Source: Nostoc sp. TCL26-01 (GTDB lineage Bacteria > Cyanobacteriota > Cyanobacteriia > Cyanobacteriales > Nostocaceae). Taken from it: 64,000 nt of DNA. Within the stretch, counting starts at the first letter, position 1. Each line of letters opens with the position of its first letter. The stretch covers positions 1,020,001 through 1,084,000 of the forward strand of contig NZ_CP040297.1 in the NCBI RefSeq assembly GCF_013393945.1, written 5' to 3'. This document shows, one piece after another, positions 60,191 to 64,000 of the stretch. The notes below the pieces were generated by a model, which worked only from the letters and a program-made list of their open reading frames with translations, was not told the DNA's origin and did not search any database. Position numbers and translations under genes: made by a program.

Positions 60191-60577
60191 TTAACTAGCA
60201 ATACTACGGGGTACACCTTCTAAAGCTTCCTCTTCAGTCTCGAAAATTTCAAAGACTGTATCCATCATAGTTACTTCAAACACGAGTTTTGCTTCTGGGT
60301 GAACGTTACAGATGCGAAAGCTACCTTTTACTTTATCAGCATCACGCATCCCGGCAACCAGAGAGGTAAGACCAGAACTATCTATAAAGTTTACCTGGCC
60401 AAGATTCACAACTACATGATGGCTGAGTTTAGAAATACACTCTTGTAATTTTAGGCGAAATTGCCAAGCAGTTGTGATGTCTAGGCGACCTGCTGGTGTC
60501 AAGACAATAACGGTGTTACTGTCTTGAGTTGTATAAGTGGTCTGTTCTATATGAATCACTAAACTTTCCTTTGACAC
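60191..60577 (-). CDS. STAS-domain anti-sigma-factor antagonist
   Basis: A 128-aa STAS domain: VIVLTPAGRLDITTAWQFRL, then VVVNLGQVNFIDSSGLTSLV with the phosphorylatable serine in DSSG, and RICNVHPEAKLVFEVTMMDT. Such proteins bind and inhibit anti-sigma kinases in partner switching. The start is annotated at GTG (60577); a second GTG 18 bases downstream after AAAGG is possible. Confidence 0.9.
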   Translation of the reverse strand: MSKESLVIHIEQTTYTTQDSNTVIVLTPAGRLDITTAWQFRLKLQECISKLSHHVVVNLGQVNFIDSSGLTSLVAGMRDADKVKGSFRICNVHPEAKLVFEVTMMDTVFEIFETEEEALEGVPRSIAS

Positions 60578-60974
60578 TCATCTCAAGTTTGACTTTGGCT
60601 GGGTTAGTCCTGGAATTGATGAGCAAGAGAAAATTTCTTGGCAACAATTTTTACTTACCTCTCAACTAAAAATTAGTTGGAAAAAGTAGTAATTTATGTA
60701 ACTCACCAAATACAGGACTATTTAAGTACCGAAACTCAATATTAACAAGCTGCTGCTAAAAACAGCACCTTTTAACTAGGTGCTTACTTTTAGTAGTTTA
60801 ACTCACCAAAAACCAGGTGAGTACCCAGACACAAGTACTGAAATGAAGAAGACAAGGAATTTTTTGCCAGTATATTGATGAGTCTGTCTTGGTAAAGCAG
60901 CGTCAGATCCTATCCTACTGGAGGGCATAGAGTTAATTATTGGGGAAATTGAGAATCTCCCCATCTGCTGAGAA
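60578..60974. other. Intergenic gap downstream of hemF
   Basis: No coding frame is convincing. It holds the hairpin at 60758-60783, which could terminate hemF, and presumably the STAS promoter. Confidence 0.5.
60758..60783 (-). terminator. Possible hemF terminator
   Basis: On the minus strand GCACCT pairs with AGGTGC, followed shortly by TTTTT. It lies about 190 bases after the hemF stop codon. Confidence 0.45.
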
Positions 60975-62018
60975 CTAATGATTGGGTGTCCAGTTGCTCC
61001 AATCTTGAGGCTTGAGGAATGTATCATACAACTCTGCTTCTGGGGAATTTGGTTCTGGTTGATAACCGTATTCCCAACGGACTAGAGGTGGTAAAGACAT
61101 CAAGATAGATTCAGTACGCCCGTTAGTTTGTAAGCCAAAAATTGTGCCTCGGTCATAAACCAAGTTAAATTCGACGTATCTACCGCGACGATAAAGTTGG
61201 AAATTCCGTTGGCGATCGCCATACTCTATCCCATGACGACGTTCTACAATGGGAACATAAGCAGGTAAAAAGGCTCTGCCCGAACCTTGGATAAAGCTAA
61301 ACAAGTCTTCCCAATTGCGGGGTGCGGGTTCTCCTACTTGGTTACTATAATTGGCAGCTTCGCCTTTGGGGTTGGGGCCACGATACAAAACACCTTGGCC
61401 ATCTTGGTAATCGAAAAATAGACCACCGACACCTCTGGTTTCATTACGGTGCTTGAGATAAAAATATTCATCACACCAGCGCTTAAATGTTGGGTAATAT
61501 TCTGGGTGATGTTGGTCACAAGAATGCTTCAAGGTGTTGTGGAAATGGGCTGCATCTTCGGCAAAGGGGTAGTAAGGTGTTAAGTCAGCACCACCACCAA
61601 ACCACCACACAGGGCCGGCTTCAAAATAGCGATAATTGAGGTGAACTGTTGGTACATAAGGGTTACGGGGATGTAACACCAGGGATGTACCTGTAGCGTA
61701 AAAGCGGTGTCCCTCAGCTTCAGGACGTTGAGCTAAAATTGAGGGTGGTAGATGGGAACCCCAAACTTCAGAAAAATTTACACCAGCTTGTTCAAATATT
61801 GCCCCATCACGTAGCACACGCGATCGCCCACCACCGCCTTCTGGACGTTCCCAACTATCTTCGTGAAATTTACCTACACCATCGAGTTCTGCTAAGGCTT
61901 GTGTAATCTCATCTTGTAACTGTTTCATAAAATGACTGACTCTAGCCTTCGCATCAGTCGCTGGCAAAGATGGTGATAATTTGGCTTTGACAGTTGGGGT
62001 TTGTGAGTTGATTACCAT
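60975..62018 (-). CDS. hemF: Oxygen-dependent coproporphyrinogen III oxidase
   Basis: A 347-aa enzyme converting coproporphyrinogen III to protoporphyrinogen IX, for haem and chlorophyll synthesis. Diagnostic stretches are [80 protein letters not shown] and [20 protein letters not shown]. The length is that of the family. A strong hairpin lies in its 5' leader. Confidence 0.97.
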   Translation of the reverse strand: MVINSQTPTVKAKLSPSLPATDAKARVSHFMKQLQDEITQALAELDGVGKFHEDSWERPEGGGGRSRVLRDGAIFEQAGVNFSEVWGSHLPPSILAQRPEAEGHRFYATGTSLVLHPRNPYVPTVHLNYRYFEAGPVWWFGGGADLTPYYPFAEDAAHFHNTLKHSCDQHHPEYYPTFKRWCDEYFYLKHRNETRGVGGLFFDYQDGQGVLYRGPNPKGEAANYSNQVGEPAPRNWEDLFSFIQGSGRAFLPAYVPIVERRHGIEYGDRQRNFQLYRRGRYVEFNLVYDRGTIFGLQTNGRTESILMSLPPLVRWEYGYQPEPNSPEAELYDTFLKPQDWSNWTPNH

Positions 62019-62053
62019 AGATTCCCGAACCTAAGTGAGATTTTCTTTGAGAA

Positions 62054-62083
62054 CCACAAATTTTTAGTTTAAAAAATTTGTGG
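62054..62083. promoter_or_regulatory. Hairpin in the hemF leader
   Basis: CCACAAATTTTT and AAAAAATTTGTGG pair around a short A/T loop, 36-65 bases before the hemF start. It may be an attenuator, an operator or the end of a divergent transcript. Confidence 0.5.
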
Positions 62084-62212
62084 GCAGCACGAGCCAAAAA
62101 TCAGGCTCAAATTGCCCAAACAGTTTTTTAGTTGTTAAAAACGTTTACATGATTAATGGGCATGATTAAAGTTATTTTCCCTCAAATGCGTATAGGCTTG
62201 TATATTGACTAA

Positions 62213-62398
62213 GTTTTTGTTGTACTTCTTGATAGAACATCAGACTCTGGTGAACTAGTCTACAAATACCTTGGCAGTGAGGTCACGCTTTCAGGTTTTC
62301 AACGAACTGTGTACAAATGTGCTGCTGTACGGATTTATGGTGATACCTTACAAATTTGGGTTTCAACTCACAAGCGATCGCTTTATCTTTCTGCCTAA
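62213..62398 (+). pseudogene. Small gene-like frame with an in-frame stop near its start
   Basis: The frame reads VFVVLLDRTSDSGELVYKYL, then GSEVTLSGFQRTVYKCAAVR and IYGDTLQIWVSTHKRSLYLS, which looks like real protein, but it has no ATG, GTG or TTG near its beginning. An ATG at 62186 is in frame and separated from it by a TAA at 62210. Either a nonsense mutation has killed a small gene, or translation starts internally at GTG (62306 region). The family is not recognised. Confidence 0.4.
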
Positions 62399-62510
62399 TT
62401 GAGGTTTACTATGCTGAGGGCAATTTTAAGCAAATGTTTTTCCGGGTTGAACCATAGTAGCCAAGCATTCCAGAGTTGCCAACAAGTGTGTAGCGAGGAG
62501 GATTAGGCAA

Positions 62511-63050
62511 ATGAGATCGTGGTTATCCAAATTCGTTCACCGCAAACGCCGTAAATTTCGCGTTTCTCTGGCACAGACGTATCGAGAAATTAGTTCTGCT
62601 ACCGTCGATGAACTGTGGCAAAAGGTAGTAGATTTAACAGATGTTTCCTGGCATCCATTATTGAAAAGTACTAACGTCCCCTACGGCTTAGTACCCAAAC
62701 CAGGATTAATTTATCAAGCTGTAACTCGCTTTTCCCCTATTCCCATCCAAATTTTTGTCGAACGTGTCAACCCCAGGGAATTACTCAGTATCCGAGTCAT
62801 GGCTATCCCTGGGGTAGAAGAACGGGTGACATACCAAGTAGAATCTACAGTCTGCGGTACTTGTTTATCTTACTCAGTGACATTACGTGGTTGGTTATCG
62901 CCCCTAATTTGGTCATTTTCTCGCCCTTACGCAGATCGTGTGGCACGTTCTCTAGTGGAAGCAGTCGAAAAAGCCGCATTGCAAGCAGTTTCAGCCAAGA
63001 AGAAGCCGTTTAATGGGATTGGGGATTGGGGATTGGGGATTGGGGATTAG
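62511..63050 (+). CDS. SRPBCC family protein
   Basis: A 179-aa protein. After a basic N-terminus (SWLSKFVHRKRRKFRVSLAQ) comes an SRPBCC domain: YREISSATVDELWQKVVDLT, SWHPLLKSTNVPYGL and VERVNPRELLSIRVMAIPG. GAGGAGG precedes the ATG by ten bases. The last residues (GIGDWGLGIGD) are encoded by a GGGGATTG tandem repeat that runs into the gene, so the original C-terminus probably ended earlier. Confidence 0.8.
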   Translation: MRSWLSKFVHRKRRKFRVSLAQTYREISSATVDELWQKVVDLTDVSWHPLLKSTNVPYGLVPKPGLIYQAVTRFSPIPIQIFVERVNPRELLSIRVMAIPGVEERVTYQVESTVCGTCLSYSVTLRGWLSPLIWSFSRPYADRVARSLVEAVEKAALQAVSAKKKPFNGIGDWGLGIGD

Positions 63051-63056
63051 GGGACA
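63013..63056. repeat. GGGGATT tandem repeat across a stop codon
   Basis: GGGATTGGGGATTGGGG units, followed by GGGGACAAGGGGACAAGG. The repeat overlaps the end of the SRPBCC gene. Confidence 0.7.
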
Positions 63057-63259
63057 AGGGGACAAGGAGAAAATTACTTAATTACTCTTTCCCCCCATCT
63101 CCCACTCTCCCCATCTCTCCATTTTTAGTTCCTAAAGAAAGTTAAGATTTTATGAGGTGTTAATAAAATATCTTTAAATTCTATTACGCCGATCTTAGAG
63201 GAAACACTAAGCAACTTATTGCTGACATTTTGAATTTTCGTTTTGAATTTTGAATTTTT

Positions 63260-64000
63260 ATGTACGATGTTCTTGATGCCCAATCTGTTTTAGAAGTTTT
63301 GCGACCAGTGCAAGATCCAGAATTGCGGAAAAGTCTGGTAGAACTGAACATGATCCGCAATGTCAAAATTGAGAGTGGTAGGGTGAGTTTCACTTTGGTT
63401 TTGACTACACCGGCTTGTCCGTTGCGGGAATTTATTGTCGAAGATTGCCAAAAAGCGGTGAAAAAGCTACCTGGGGTGATTGATGTGAGTGTGGATGTGA
63501 CAGCAGAAACACCCCAGCAAAAAAATGTACCCGATCGCAACAACGTCCCTGGAGTCAAAAATATTATTGCTATCTCCAGTGGTAAGGGTGGTGTAGGTAA
63601 AAGCACGGTAGCTGTAAATGTGGCTGTGGCTTTGGCGCAAACAGGAGCAAAAGTCGGCTTACTGGATGCGGACATCTACGGGCCCAATGATCCCACAATG
63701 TTAGGGCTAGCTGATGCACAAATTGTCGTGCGTTCCACGGAAAAAGGTGAGGTTCTCGAACCTGCTTTTAATCATGGCGTGAAATTGGTTTCCATGGGCT
63801 TTTTAATTGATCGGGATCAGCCTGTGATTTGGCGGGGGCCAATGTTAAATGGAGTAATTCGCCAATTCCTCTATCAAGTGCAGTGGGGTGAACTTGATTA
63901 TTTAATTGTGGATATGCCTCCAGGCACAGGAGATGCTCAGTTAACCTTAACTCAGGCAGTGCCAATGTCAGGGGCTGTGATTGTCACCACACCGCAAAAT
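63260..64000 (+). CDS. Mrp/ApbC-family Fe-S cluster carrier ATPase, N-terminal part (runs off the right edge)
   Basis: The frame from the ATG at 63260 is open for 247 codons to the window edge. Residues ~1-90 are a MIP18-like (DUF59) domain: VLEVLRPVQDPELRKSLVEL, then LTTPACPLREFIVEDCQKAV. The ParA-like ATPase follows with ISSGKGGVGKSTVAVNVAVA (deviant Walker A), LLDADIYGPNDPTML and VDMPPGTGDAQLTLTQ. The C-x-x-C cluster-binding motif of the family would lie beyond the edge. It matches ApbC/Mrp proteins that load Fe-S clusters onto apoproteins. Confidence 0.95.
   Translation, partial: MYDVLDAQSVLEVLRPVQDPELRKSLVELNMIRNVKIESGRVSFTLVLTTPACPLREFIVEDCQKAVKKLPGVIDVSVDVTAETPQQKNVPDRNNVPGVKNIIAISSGKGGVGKSTVAVNVAVALAQTGAKVGLLDADIYGPNDPTMLGLADAQIVVRSTEKGEVLEPAFNHGVKLVSMGFLIDRDQPVIWRGPMLNGVIRQFLYQVQWGELDYLIVDMPPGTGDAQLTLTQAVPMSGAVIVTTPQN

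Noticed and set aside
60803..61027. Open frame overlapping the 3' end of hemF
   Set aside because: It shares sequence with the well-supported hemF gene in another frame and has no features of its own.

Overview
The window looks like chromosomal DNA of a filamentous heterocyst-forming cyanobacterium of the Anabaena/Nostoc/Trichormus variabilis type. Supporting this are frequent HIP1 octamers (GCGATCGC), typical Nostocales short tandem repeats between genes, a PEP-CTERM protein, XisH/XisI, a CpcT/CpeT-type protein, DUF760, DUF2808 and DUF3352 proteins, and a fused molybdate transporter ModBC. The assignment rests on sequence character and gene content only.

Layout. 1-9.9 kb: the start of a probable Cas6, a cluster of hairpins, a PD-(D/E)XK-like protein, a very large NACHT-type NTPase (3202-7260) flanked by degenerate repeats, a Uma2 protein, a methyltransferase and a short-chain dehydrogenase. 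9.9-37.2 kb: ordinary chromosome with housekeeping and accessory genes (SemiSWEET, B12/radical-SAM protein, a histidine kinase next to a V4R-like sensor protein, xisI with a beheaded xisH, hrcA, rhodanese, DUF3352, PEP-CTERM, pbpC, universal stress protein, pgk, a solute-binding protein, a two-RCK membrane protein, an aldo/keto reductase, modBC). Two copies of a ~155-bp MITE flank the usp-pgk-binding-protein block.

37257-53772: a 16.5-kb integrated element bounded by an 18-bp direct repeat. It sits in the 3' end of a gene for a ribbon-helix-helix/Mop (molybdate-binding TOBE) protein, and the element supplies a substitute 3' end for that gene. It carries a tyrosine integrase beside attR, arm-type repeats near both ends, a leftward block of overlapping small genes with a P-loop replication-type ATPase and a PD-(D/E)XK nuclease, and a rightward block that looks structural (two tandem paralogues, a discoidin-like domain protein, a Cys-rich protein, coiled-coil proteins, an 823-aa coiled-coil/membrane protein, a small membrane protein and a small phage-type protein). 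I see no terminase, portal, capsid or relaxase gene. Five clusters of three 12-bp repeats (ACTTTAAGTAAT type) are dispersed through it. Two genes are interrupted by -1 frame changes at homopolymers, one an in-phase C CCC CCC slippery heptamer. No HIP1 site is visible inside. It is best described as an undescribed phage-like or satellite-like integrative element.

53.7-64 kb: the Mop regulator and divergent modA, so that the molybdate locus (modA/mop on one side, modBC on the other) is split by the element; then a NYN-domain protein, DUF2808, membrane proteins, two half-size TMEM165/GDT1 cation transporters, a CpcT/CpeT-family protein, a STAS protein, hemF, an SRPBCC protein and the start of an Mrp/ApbC Fe-S carrier that runs off the right edge.
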